DNA of 64,000 nt. Origin: Salicibibacter cibi (GTDB lineage Bacteria; Bacillota; Bacilli; Bacillales; Marinococcaceae). This document shows positions 35,244 to 42,903 of this stretch, in pieces (positions within the stretch are counted from its first letter, which is position 1; every line of letters begins with the position of its first letter). The notes beneath the pieces are model-generated. The model made no database searches and had not been told where the DNA came from. It saw only the letters and a program-made list of their open reading frames with translations. The stretch is from NCBI RefSeq assembly GCF_016495865.1, contig NZ_CP054706.1:930001-994000 (forward strand). Reading direction: 5' to 3'. The translations under genes were made by a program, and so were the position numbers.

Positions 35244-35982
35244 ATGATCCAAGGGACATCAACGATTGCGATCGTTTCCAGAAAACACGTCGAACTACGA
35301 AGAGCTCGCACCAGATATTATCACAGATGCAAAAGAACTTCGTAGGATCGAACGCTTGATGGACCGATCAAGGCGTACAACTAATCCTAATAACTTCAAT
35401 CCAAATGGTACGATCAAAAGGGGTTGTAAATGGGCGTTCTCTAAGCGTTACAAAAAACTTTGTGCAAAACGAAAAAATATACACCGTAAAGTTGCTTCCA
35501 AACGTAAACAAGAACATGAAAAACTTGTTAATCATATTCTTACACTTGGTTCTGATATACGAATACGTTTTCAGTCTCTACAAAGAAAAACGAAAGAAAC
35601 AACACGAAATAAGAAAAATGGCAAGATAAACGCAAAGAAACGATTTGGACGATCAATCGCTCATCGTGCACCTGCAATGTTGGTAACAATGATCGAGCGT
35701 AAACTTAGTTATCAAGAACGCCCCCTCAATAAAATAGACACCTATAGCAAGCCAGTTTAATCATATAACGGGCGATTACACAAAGAAGCAACTATCCGAA
35801 CGGTGGAACGACTTTGGAGGCTTCTACATTCAACGTGATTTGTATAGTGTTCTGAGAATCTTAACGCTATTGATATAGATCTTTGCAATGACGGCTGGGA
35901 CAACTTTGTCGAAATTCATGATAGCAAAATTGAAGAATTAAAACAATCAACAAGCAAAACGATGCGTTGGTTTGTCGCATAA
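35244..35982 (+). pseudogene. Degenerate TnpB (IS200/IS605 OrfB) transposase-associated gene
   Basis: Several frames together spell a TnpB fragment. A first piece gives GTSTIAIVSR, the RuvC-I strand, but the catalytic Asp position is lost (MIQGTST). After a frameshift a 164-codon frame (35266-35760) reads ELRRIERLMDRSRRTTNPNNFNPNGTIKRG, SKRYKKLCAKRKNIHRKVASKRKQEHEKL and RFGRSIAHRAPAMLVTMIERKL, which is typical of this family. Further downstream YTKKQLSERWN and GGFYIQRDLYS appear in yet another frame, then stops. The N-terminal half and the zinc-finger region are missing. TnpB proteins are RNA-guided nucleases of IS605-type transposons; this copy is dead. Confidence 0.75.
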
Positions 35983-36330
35983 TCTAAAAAACCCGTCGGA
36001 GTGATTGCACCGACGTTAATATCGGAACGATAAGCACACAAGCGGTCATTCGTGGCTGGCTTGGTGAAGTGCCTTGCTCATACGCAATACGTCCGTAAAG
36101 TTCTTGGAATATGCCAACGCCAAAATCATAAATCCCAGCCATGACAGTTTAAAACCTAATGACATTTATCGTCCTTTTTTCCGTTAAAGCAAAATGATGG
36201 ACATGTGTCTTCATCTGTCAATGTTCAAATTCGGTGATTGGCCGTCATTTGGCGTGGTTTTCTTCTGAGAAGGGCACGCGTAATTTCATGGAAATATATG
36301 GTGAACGAAAGCCTTTGTCTTTTCATTTTT
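35983..36330. other. Non-coding transposon-flank stretch
   Basis: I see no gene. A hairpin CGTCGG/CCGACG (35994-36015) sits directly after the TnpB remnant, where transposon right ends and guide RNA scaffolds are usually found. The rest shows no frame or known motif. Confidence 0.3.
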
Positions 36331-36499
36331 GACGCCATCATAATCAGGCGTAGGAACTTTCATGGTGTCATTGTTGCCCATGGACGCCATTAAATGTACA
36401 CATGCGTTGTTTTATGGCGTCATAACTACCCGATGTGGATGCCATTATATGCTGGATTCTGTCGATTCATGGCGTCAAACGTTTGCGATCTGACATCAT
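36331..36499. repeat. Tandem dyad repeat built on GACGCCAT / ATGGCGTC
   Basis: Seven copies of an 8-bp word alternate in orientation: forward at 36331, 36383, 36438 and 36492, reverse at 36362, 36414 and 36469. Four are exact (36331, 36383, 36414, 36469) and three have one or two changes. The forward-to-reverse distance is always 31 nt and the reverse-to-forward distance is 21-24 nt. The result is about three units of 52-55 bp, each able to fold into a hairpin. Between the words the sequence varies. It is not CRISPR. The function is unknown. Confidence 0.7.
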
Positions 36500-36913
36500 T
36501 TGTAAACACGCTTTTCTTTAACGTTTCGCTACTCTAAAGCTTCATTTTAATTTTGGCAGAGGCTCAATGGTAACAACCACGCTTTGTCGGCAACCTCTAT
36601 TCCATAAGATAGATAAGGTCACTTAGAAAAGTGTACTGGATAAGCGTTGTCTCTATCCCCAAGAACCCCGTGACTTTAGTCATCGGGAGTGGTCAGCTTT
36701 TCCGTTCCTGGTGATGTAAGCAGACTCAGGAATTATCGTGGCAAAAGTCAGAAATCACGTTGTATTTATTTCGAATGTCCGAATTCGGTCTGATTTCTGG
36801 CATGTAAATCACTCCCTTTTTACTGTGATATATATAATCTCAAAACAGGCCGTGTCCCCGTTGAAACTTATGTTATAATTTGTTAGTTACAAAAAGAAAC
36901 GGAGTGTTTTAAG
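36500..36913. other. Non-coding stretch with an IS605-type end hairpin
   Basis: No coding frame is supported. At 36664-36690 the sequence AACCCCGTGACTTTAGTCAT followed by CGGGAGTGGTCAG resembles the imperfect hairpin at IS200/IS605 right ends. An extended -10 box (TGTTATAAT, 36871-36879) lies about 35 nt before the SDR start and is probably its promoter; I see no clear -35. Confidence 0.45.
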
Positions 36914-37645
36914 GTGCTTAAAGATCAAAAGGTTATTATAACCGGAGCTGCTTCAGGTATTGGAAAAGAGACAGTCAAACAATGCTTATATGAAGGGGCG
37001 GAAGTGATTGCTTGTGATATCGACAACTCCATCTATGATTTAAGTCAATCCATAGAGCATGAAAAAGGGTTATATACATATCAGATAGATGTCAGTGATT
37101 ATGATGGTGTTTCAAAATTTTTTTCGCATATAGAAGGCAATCATTCTGACATAAATGGACTGGTGAACAACGCAGGCATGTATTTGGCCAAAAATGTATT
37201 AGACTATCAAGAAGATGAAATGGATCAAGTTATGGCGGTGAATGTAAAGGGGGCTGTTCTTTTTTCTAAATGGTTTGGCAAGAAATTGATGGAAGAACAA
37301 CGGAAAGGCATCATCGTAAATATGTCTTCAGTGGCAGGTATCGAGGGGAGTTCCGACGCGATTTACGGGGCTACCAAAGCCGCGATATTAGGATTGACGA
37401 AAAGTTGTGCCATGAATTTTTCGCCTTATGTTCGAGTGAATGCCGTCGCCCCAACGATGGTGAATACGCCAATGATGGAGACAATTCCTGATTGGAGAAA
37501 AGGTGAATATCTAAGTGACCAACTGATCGATACGCCTGTATTGTCTGAAGATGTGGCGAATACGGTGATATTTTTGTTATCGGAAAAATCCAGGCATTAT
37601 ACGGGTGCGACCTTTGATTTAAATAATGGTGGGCACCTAAGATAG
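36914..37645 (+). CDS. Short-chain dehydrogenase/reductase (SDR)
   Basis: A 243-residue classical SDR. It has the NAD(P)-binding TGAASGIGKETV (about residues 10-21), NNAGMY, the catalytic Ser in MSSVAGIEGSS, and Tyr-x-x-x-Lys in YGATKAAILGLTK. DIDNS after the second strand has an Asp where NAD-dependent SDRs usually have an acidic residue, which favours NAD(H). The GTG start at 36914 follows CGGAG. The substrate is not predictable; it stands alone between the transposon debris and the convergent ABC genes. Confidence 0.88.
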   Translation: MLKDQKVIITGAASGIGKETVKQCLYEGAEVIACDIDNSIYDLSQSIEHEKGLYTYQIDVSDYDGVSKFFSHIEGNHSDINGLVNNAGMYLAKNVLDYQEDEMDQVMAVNVKGAVLFSKWFGKKLMEEQRKGIIVNMSSVAGIEGSSDAIYGATKAAILGLTKSCAMNFSPYVRVNAVAPTMVNTPMMETIPDWRKGEYLSDQLIDTPVLSEDVANTVIFLLSEKSRHYTGATFDLNNGGHLR

Positions 37646-37671
37646 CTGCTACACCTTGAAGGGAGTAAGAA

Positions 37672-37700
37672 GGCAGCGAGCTTAAACTCATCCCGCTGCC
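37672..37700 (-). terminator. Hairpin between the SDR and the ABC genes
   Basis: GGCAGCG and CGCTGCC form a 7-bp stem with a 15-nt loop. The minus strand continues with TTCTTACTCC, so it most likely ends the ABC/MerR operon, although it can serve both convergent units. Confidence 0.6.
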
Positions 37701-37719
37701 CATACTTGAGAGCCCCCAA

Positions 37720-38496
37720 TTACAACGATCGTTGATAAACGCGAAAAGCTTCGAGAACGAGTACGCATGAAAGAATGAACATCACGAGCAAGTAACTGCT
37801 GTATTGGAAGGCAAGTCCCCAATCCGTCTGGGTGCCAACCACTTCTCTCCCGGCTTCGACGGCCCAATTCAAAGGATTGAAGGCTGCAGCAGTTTCAATC
37901 CACCCCGGCACGAGATCAAGCGGCATGAACAATCCTGACAAAAATAATAAGGGCAATTGCGTGAATCCAACCGCAGCTGTCAGGCTTTTTTCTTGGCGGA
38001 CGATTAAACCAACGGACATCGACAACGCTCCCATTGCCAGGCCGAGTACAACAGCGATCAATATAAGTAGGAGGATTCCCGGCAGTCCGCCGGAAAATTG
38101 TGTGCCTAGAATCATGGCAACAACAATCATAATCACTGCCTGCAACGTCATCGTCAATGCATCTTGTAGCAAGCCTCCCAACAATAATGCCGAGCGATGG
38201 ATTGGAGAAATTAGAAAACGATCCAAAACCCCGTCACGATAATCACTAATAACCCCCATCCCGGCGTAGGCGCCTGCCATCATCGTACTCATCATCACAA
38301 TGCCCGGGCCGAGATAATCCATGTACGAGTTTCCGCCAAACCCCGGGAGATCGGCCATGCTTGAAAACACTTGCCCGAAGAGAAACATCCATAGCACTGG
38401 TTGGACGACAGTCATTAAAATAATAAAGGGAGAGCGCTGGACGATTCTCAGACCTCTTATAAATATGCACCACATATCAGTAACCCACTTCATCAT
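37720..38496 (-). CDS. ABC-2 type drug exporter permease (DrrB-like)
   Basis: A 258-residue protein with about six transmembrane segments. The typical DrrB-family elements are present: FLFGQVFSSMADLPGF...YMDYLGPGIVMMSTMMAGAYAGMGVISDYRDGVLDRFLISPIHR in the first half, and FTQLPLLFLSGLFMPLDLVPGW before the last helix. This is the membrane part of a daunorubicin-resistance-type exporter. It overlaps the ATPase gene by 4 nt and belongs to a MerR-regulated operon. Confidence 0.9.
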   Translation of the reverse strand: MMKWVTDMWCIFIRGLRIVQRSPFIILMTVVQPVLWMFLFGQVFSSMADLPGFGGNSYMDYLGPGIVMMSTMMAGAYAGMGVISDYRDGVLDRFLISPIHRSALLLGGLLQDALTMTLQAVIMIVVAMILGTQFSGGLPGILLLILIAVVLGLAMGALSMSVGLIVRQEKSLTAAVGFTQLPLLFLSGLFMPLDLVPGWIETAAAFNPLNWAVEAGREVVGTQTDWGLAFQYSSYLLVMFILSCVLVLEAFRVYQRSL

Positions 38497-39440
38497 TTTT
38501 TCTCCTCTCTCAGTGCTTTCCCTGTGTACATGAGATAAACATCGCCAAGTGCAGGTCTAGATACCGCTGCTGAACGCACGTCAGTCTGATCGTTCTCTAA
38601 TACTTTTAAAATTTTCGGCAGTTCTTCTGCTCCTTGTTTCGATTGCACATTTAACGTACGTTCGTCGCGTGTAACTTGATAGAACTTTTTTAAGGCTTCT
38701 GTCGCATGAACGGCTTGGGCGTTGTCTGTACATTGAATCGTGAGCGTATCGCCGCCCAGTTTATTTTTCAGTTCTTCGGCTGTTCCTTCCGCGACTATTC
38801 TGCCTTCGTTCATAAAAGCGACACGATCCGAGAGTTCGTCAGCTTCTTCCATATAATGCGTCGTCAAAACCACGGTCAATCCCTCTTCTTGCTGCAATTG
38901 CCGAATTGTTTTCCATAAATCTTCTCTCGCTTCGGGATCTAAGCCGGTCGTCGGTTCATCCAGAAAAAGCAACTTCGGTTGATGAATAAGCCCCATAGCA
39001 AGGTCGAGCTTTCGCTTCATGCCGCCGGAATAGTTCATGCTGAGACGGTTGGCATCTTTTTGAAGATGAAAACGTGTGAGCATTTCTTCTACACGGTTCT
39101 TTAGGGCCTTGCCTTTTAACCCATGGATTTTCCCCTGTAACATTAAGTTCTCTCGGCCGGTGCCCATTGGGTCCACACCTGATTGTTGAGCGACACATCC
39201 TATCCACTTTCTCAAAAAGTTTTTGTGTGTGCTCAACTTTTCATCGAATAGTTCGATGTTTCCTTTATCGGCGTTGGCGAGTGATGTGAGTATTCGTATG
39301 GTTGTCGTTTTCCCGGAACCATTTGGTCCGAGCAGTGCATAAATCGTTCCTTCTTCGACAGTCAGCGAGAGGTCATCGATGGCGACAACATCTTTACCAT
39401 AGGTTTTGCGGACACCTTTCATTTCAATGGCTGTTTTCAT
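38493..39440 (-). CDS. ABC drug exporter ATPase (DrrA-like)
   Basis: A 315-residue ATPase with Walker A GPNGSGKTTTIRILTS (about residues 35-50), signature MNYSGGMKRKLDLAMGL, and Walker B KLLFLDEPTTGLDPEAR. A DrrA-type C-terminal domain of about 90 residues follows. I place the start at the ATG at 39440; an ATG at 39449 is also possible since both have purine-rich sequence upstream. The start lies inside the end of the regulator gene, so the three genes are translationally coupled. It pairs with the permease at 37720. Confidence 0.9.
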   Translation of the reverse strand: MKTAIEMKGVRKTYGKDVVAIDDLSLTVEEGTIYALLGPNGSGKTTTIRILTSLANADKGNIELFDEKLSTHKNFLRKWIGCVAQQSGVDPMGTGRENLMLQGKIHGLKGKALKNRVEEMLTRFHLQKDANRLSMNYSGGMKRKLDLAMGLIHQPKLLFLDEPTTGLDPEAREDLWKTIRQLQQEEGLTVVLTTHYMEEADELSDRVAFMNEGRIVAEGTAEELKNKLGGDTLTIQCTDNAQAVHATEALKKFYQVTRDERTLNVQSKQGAEELPKILKVLENDQTDVRSAAVSRPALGDVYLMYTGKALREEKK

Positions 39441-40173
39441 TCTCCTCATTCTCCTTCACTTCTTTTGCATGCATGGCATCCGTTATAAACGCAACGATTT
39501 CTTTTGTCATTGGATAGAACATCACACCATCGCTTTCTTCAGATATCGCTTCCCATGCGTTGCCCAGAAATTCTTCATCATCGCCAAACATGTTGTAGAC
39601 ACCTTCCATCCAACGATCTACCAATTCTTGTGCAATGTCAGATTCCGGTGATACATGCAAATGATTCCGAATGTCAAGGATGAGCGCCGTCCATTCCTCC
39701 GTTTTCTTTTTGTCATGGTTCACGGACAGCATCTTCTCTTTTTGTTCCGGATTTAAATGGCGATCAAGTACGCGCGTGAATTTATCGGGATCTTGCTGAA
39801 ACAATTGCATGGCTCCAAAGATCAACGGCCATTTCACTTCATCTTCAATTCGAATGGAATACAGCACAGCCGTGAGCGATTGTTCTAATTCGTCTAGTCT
39901 TTTTTTCTGGTCTTTGACCATCAATAGCTGTTCGGATAATGCTTCTTCCCAGGTGCGCGCAGACTCATGTAAAATCTCTTGGATTTTTTCCAATGAAAAC
40001 CCCAAGTATTTCAAAGCCAGTATCTGTTCCAGGCGCATGACCTCCTCCTCATCGTATAGACGATGCCCACCTTCGGTTGCACTCTGTGGTTTCAATAAAC
40101 CGATTTCGTCATAATAATCAAGTGTTCGTACCGTTACGCCGGTCTTCTTTGACAGTTTGCCGATTGTGTACAC
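39424..40173 (-). CDS. TipAS-type MerR-family regulator
   Basis: A 249-residue transcription activator. The N-terminal winged-helix MerR domain starts YTIGKLSKKTGVTVRTLDYYDEIGLL and is followed by a coiled-coil dimer helix. The C-terminal part (residues about 125-235) is a TipAS antibiotic-binding domain, recognisable by the helical pattern around EEWTALILDIRNHLH and DRWMEGVYNMFG. I chose GTG 40173 because GTGGAGGTG precedes it; an upstream ATG at 40242 would place 23 extra residues before the MerR domain. TipAS proteins bind thiopeptides or other drugs and activate promoters with long spacers. The promoter at 40212-40242 has that geometry. It controls the ABC exporter it overlaps. Confidence 0.88.
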   Translation of the reverse strand: MYTIGKLSKKTGVTVRTLDYYDEIGLLKPQSATEGGHRLYDEEEVMRLEQILALKYLGFSLEKIQEILHESARTWEEALSEQLLMVKDQKKRLDELEQSLTAVLYSIRIEDEVKWPLIFGAMQLFQQDPDKFTRVLDRHLNPEQKEKMLSVNHDKKKTEEWTALILDIRNHLHVSPESDIAQELVDRWMEGVYNMFGDDEEFLGNAWEAISEESDGVMFYPMTKEIVAFITDAMHAKEVKENEENENSH

Positions 40174-40211
40174 ATAAGCACCTCCACGTTCATTTCCTGT
40201 GTGATAATATA

Positions 40212-40242
40212 AGTATAAAACAGCACGTAACGTTAGGTTCAA
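40212..40242 (-). promoter_or_regulatory. MerR-type promoter/operator of the TipAS-ABC operon
   Basis: On the minus strand TTGAAC (40242-40237) and TATACT (40217-40212) are 19 nt apart, the over-long spacer used by MerR activators. Inside it the near-perfect dyad ACGTAACGTTAGGT (plus strand 40225-40238, 12 of 14 symmetric) provides the operator. The gene is autoregulated by inference. Confidence 0.8.
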
Positions 40243-40284
40243 TCATTATTTTTCTCGGGTAGTTAACGATCAGGATATTTCTTC

Positions 40285-40313
40285 TTGACAATCCGTTGTG
40301 TAAGTGATATTTT
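40285..40313 (+). promoter_or_regulatory. SigmaA-type promoter of the universal stress protein gene
   Basis: TTGACA (40285-40290), a 17-nt spacer and TATTTT (40308-40313) lie 43 nt before the start codon. Confidence 0.65.
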
Positions 40314-40356
40314 TTCCAAAACTTATCATGTACGAAAGAGTTAAGGGGGACTGTCG

Positions 40357-40818
40357 TTGGCAAATTACAAGAACGTTCTCGTCTGTGTGTATGGGGAAGA
40401 ATTTTCATCAGAAGATACGTTTGATCAGGCTTGCGCGTTTGCATTGAAAGAAGACGCGAAACTTTATATTACAACCATTGTTGATCCGAAACCATTTGCC
40501 TCCATGTCTAGGTTTGATAAAAAAATTGAGGAAAGGGTTAAACAACAAGCGCTTGAACAATTGCAAGCGTATAAACAGAAAGCGGAAGAAAAAGGAATTC
40601 ATGAAGTTGAGACGATTCTTGATGTTGGAACGCCAAAGGTAAGGATTGCTCGCCATATTGTCCCGAATTATCAAATCGATCTTATTATAGCCGGTGAAAC
40701 GGTTGGAAGAATAGCGGAACGTGCAATTACCGGAAGCATCTCAAAAGGCATTGCTAAACGAGCCGCATGTGATGTCATTATTGTGGACAACAACGGAGAA
40801 CTGATTACTAAAACCTGA
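40357..40818 (+). CDS. Universal stress protein (UspA family)
   Basis: A 153-residue single Usp domain. It begins YKNVLVCVYG and ends with the ATP-binding-type loop: DLIIAGETVGRIAERAITGSISKGIAKRAACDVIIVDN, where GxxG-9x-G(S/T) is seen as GETVGR...TGSIS. Such proteins bind ATP as dimers and support survival under stress. The TTG start follows AAGGGGGA at normal distance. It has its own promoter and a likely terminator and is not in an operon. Confidence 0.88.
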   Translation: MANYKNVLVCVYGEEFSSEDTFDQACAFALKEDAKLYITTIVDPKPFASMSRFDKKIEERVKQQALEQLQAYKQKAEEKGIHEVETILDVGTPKVRIARHIVPNYQIDLIIAGETVGRIAERAITGSISKGIAKRAACDVIIVDNNGELITKT

Positions 40819-40825
40819 ACGATAT

Positions 40826-40864
40826 GGGGGGCGATCCGAAACGAGGGTCCCGCCCTTATTTATT
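40826..40864 (+). terminator. Probable terminator after the universal stress protein gene
   Basis: GGGCG (40828-40832) and CGCCC (40851-40855) can pair, with flanking G/T-C matches, and are followed by TTATTTATT. Confidence 0.55.
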
Positions 40865-41006
40865 AATGGAATGAGACTAAACCCACAATGTGGTTAAAAT
40901 TAGCTATCGCTGTTTTTGCCGGCAAATAATCCAGATCATGGACGCATGACTATTGCGTTTGCAATATAAATTCTATACAATAGGGCAGAACTCATTAAAA
41001 GGAGGT

Positions 41007-41182
41007 GGAATTGATGTTTATGACCGTTGAGCGCAAGTGTGTAGATATATACATGTATCTTTGCCGTGCGCTTTTTGCCGATGCAGTGACTAACGGGACA
41101 CGTGTGTCTTGTTTTAGCAACTGCATAGCATTCAATCAACGGTAACCATCAATTCCCCTGAACGTGAATGTAAAACCACGGG
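41007..41182 (+). promoter_or_regulatory. Switching RNA leader of the ABC-F gene
   Basis: Two competing folds can be read. GGAATTGATG (41007-41016) pairs perfectly with CATCAATTCC (41147-41156), and ACCGTTGA (41023-41030) with TCAACGGT (41136-41143), hiding the leader start codon. Further on, TAAAACCACGGG (41171-41182) can pair at nearly all positions with the 3' arm and T tract of the terminator (CCCATGG then T, 41223-41234), which would act as an antiterminator. This explains attenuation controlled by ribosome stalling, but only by inference. Confidence 0.6.
41014..41145 (+). CDS. Leader peptide of the ABC-F gene
   Basis: A 43-codon ORF (MFMTVERKCVDIYMYLCRAL...FNQR) preceded by a strong AAAGGAGGTGG. 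It lies 123 nt before the ABC-F start and is followed by a terminator hairpin. Its own start region (41007-41030) is complementary to its own end, including the stop codon (41136-41156), so ribosome movement will decide the RNA fold. It is Cys-rich for its size and has no family match. This is the typical layout of antibiotic-sensing leader ORFs before ABC-F or rRNA methylase genes. Confidence 0.75.
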   Translation: MFMTVERKCVDIYMYLCRALFADAVTNGTRVSCFSNCIAFNQR

Positions 41183-41205
41183 CAGAACGTTCAAAGTCCG
41201 GATCA

Positions 41206-41235
41206 CCATGGGAGACGTGCTTCCCATGGTTTTTT
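41206..41235 (+). terminator. Attenuator terminator before the ABC-F gene
   Basis: CCATGGGA (41206-41213) and TTCCCATGG (41221-41229) form a stem with a 7-nt loop, followed by six T. It lies between the leader ORF and the ABC-F gene, which starts 34 nt later with its own GAGGAGAG site. Confidence 0.9.
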
Positions 41236-41268
41236 ATGTTCAATTTTAATGAGGAGAGAAATAAAAAA

Positions 41269-42888
41269 ATGATTATAGCAAGTTTGCAACATATAAAACA
41301 TTCGTTTGGAGAAGGTCCCATCTTGAATGATATAAGCACAGAAATTCACGATGGTGATTGTGTAGGCTTAATTGGTGCGAATGGTTCCGGAAAATCTACG
41401 CTTATGCGTATGTTGACACAGGAAATCTATCCGGATGAGGGCAGGGTGAGTTGGAAAAAAGGGTCCCGAATCGGTTATTTGCGACAGATTCCAGCGGAAG
41501 CCTATGAGGAACATGTTCGTTCTATTTTATATCAACCATTTAGTCGGTTAATGGATATTGCGGAGCATTTACGATTATTGGAAACGAAAATGACCGAAGG
41601 CATCGCCACAAAGAAAGAGTTTGAACAATATGGCGAGGATCTCGAAGCATTTGCGCGTCACGGCGGTTATGAAATGGATGCTCAGATTGAAGACGTGACG
41701 AACGGTTTGGGCATCAATGAATGGCTTGATGCATCGTGGCATTCGTTGAGCGGTGGGGAAAAAACCAAGGTTGGACTAGCGCTTATTTTACTGAAAGACC
41801 CTGATTTGTTTCTCCTGGATGAGCCGACCAACCATCTGGATATTGGCGCGGTGGAATGGCTATCCCAATACTTGCAACAATTCAAGGGGGCAGTAGTGGT
41901 CATCTCCCACGACCGTTATTTCCTTGATGATGTCGTGACCAATATTATTGAAATTGAAAATGGCGACTTGCATGCATATGAAACGAACTACAGTGACTAC
42001 TTGACCGAACGTGAAAACCGCCTCCTTCGTGAGTTTAAGACTTATGAAGACCAACAAAAGAAAATAAAGAAGATGAAGGAAACGATCAAGCGCTTAAAAA
42101 TCTGGGCGAATCAAGCAAATCCGCCGAATGATGGTTTGCATCGTCGGGCAAAAAGCATGGAAAAAGCCTTAAACCGAATGGAAATGGTCAAGGCTCCGGC
42201 AAAAAACAAAAGTTTCAGCGTTGACCTGAAACGGGCAGACCGCAGTGGCAATGATGTTGTTATGTTAGAAGCGGTTCATAAAGCGTTCGACGACCATTCT
42301 TTGCTTACCAATGTGAATATGCATATTCGCTTTCAAGGTCGAGCTGCGATCATCGGAAACAATGGAACGGGAAAGACAACGTTGTTGAAAATGATGCTCG
42401 GTGATATAAAAGCCGATAAAGGAGAAGTTAAACTCGGCAGTCAAGTCCGGGTTGGTTATTTATCCCAACACGTGTTTGTCGGTGATGAAAACAGCACCGT
42501 CATTGATGCTTTTCGATCCCGTGTAAACGTTGCTGAAGCTGATGCTCGACACATTCTCGCTCAATTTCTTTTCTACGGGAACCATGTCTTTAAAAAAGTG
42601 GCAATGTTGAGCGGGGGTGAGCGGGTTCGGTTACGATTGGCGCAACTCACCAATGAACAGGTGAATACCCTTGTGCTGGATGAACCGACGAATCACCTGG
42701 ATATCGCTTCCCGGGAAGTCATCGAAGAAACGATTAACGATTTTTCCGGAACAGTTATCGCGATTACACATGATCGCTATTTTCTGAATCAGTTTTCCCA
42801 ACTTTATTGGATTGACGATCAAACAGTCTATTATTACGAAGGAAATTATGACTGGGCAAAGAAGAAACATGAAAGACGACATTTATAG
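41269..42888 (+). CDS. ABC-F family ribosome-associated ATPase, probable antibiotic-protection protein
   Basis: A 539-residue cytoplasmic protein with two ABC domains joined by a linker and no membrane part. The first domain has GANGSGKSTLMRML, LSGGEKTKVGLAL and LFLLDEPTNHLDI; the second has GNNGTGKTTLLKMM, LSGGERVRLRLAQL and TLVLDEPTNHLDI. The charged helical linker (KKIKKMKETIKRLKIWANQAN..., about residues 255-305) is the ABC-F interaction domain that reaches into the ribosomal E-site/peptidyl-transferase region. ATG 41269 follows GAGGAGAG; an in-frame GTG-like upstream extension is rejected. The leader peptide and attenuator before it argue for induction by a translation inhibitor, as for VmlR-like proteins. 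Drug specificity is unknown. Confidence 0.88.
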   Translation: MIIASLQHIKHSFGEGPILNDISTEIHDGDCVGLIGANGSGKSTLMRMLTQEIYPDEGRVSWKKGSRIGYLRQIPAEAYEEHVRSILYQPFSRLMDIAEHLRLLETKMTEGIATKKEFEQYGEDLEAFARHGGYEMDAQIEDVTNGLGINEWLDASWHSLSGGEKTKVGLALILLKDPDLFLLDEPTNHLDIGAVEWLSQYLQQFKGAVVVISHDRYFLDDVVTNIIEIENGDLHAYETNYSDYLTERENRLLREFKTYEDQQKKIKKMKETIKRLKIWANQANPPNDGLHRRAKSMEKALNRMEMVKAPAKNKSFSVDLKRADRSGNDVVMLEAVHKAFDDHSLLTNVNMHIRFQGRAAIIGNNGTGKTTLLKMMLGDIKADKGEVKLGSQVRVGYLSQHVFVGDENSTVIDAFRSRVNVAEADARHILAQFLFYGNHVFKKVAMLSGGERVRLRLAQLTNEQVNTLVLDEPTNHLDIASREVIEETINDFSGTVIAITHDRYFLNQFSQLYWIDDQTVYYYEGNYDWAKKKHERRHL

Positions 42889-42903
42889 GAGAGGGGATCA
42901 TCA

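Noticed and set aside
35266-35760. Calling the TnpB-like frame an intact transposase gene
   Set aside because: It lacks the N-terminal half, the RuvC-I Asp and the zinc-finger end, and family sequence continues in other frames on both sides.
36331-36499. CRISPR array
   Set aside because: The repeated word is only 8 bp and alternates in orientation, inner sequences are not spacer-like, and no cas gene is in the window.
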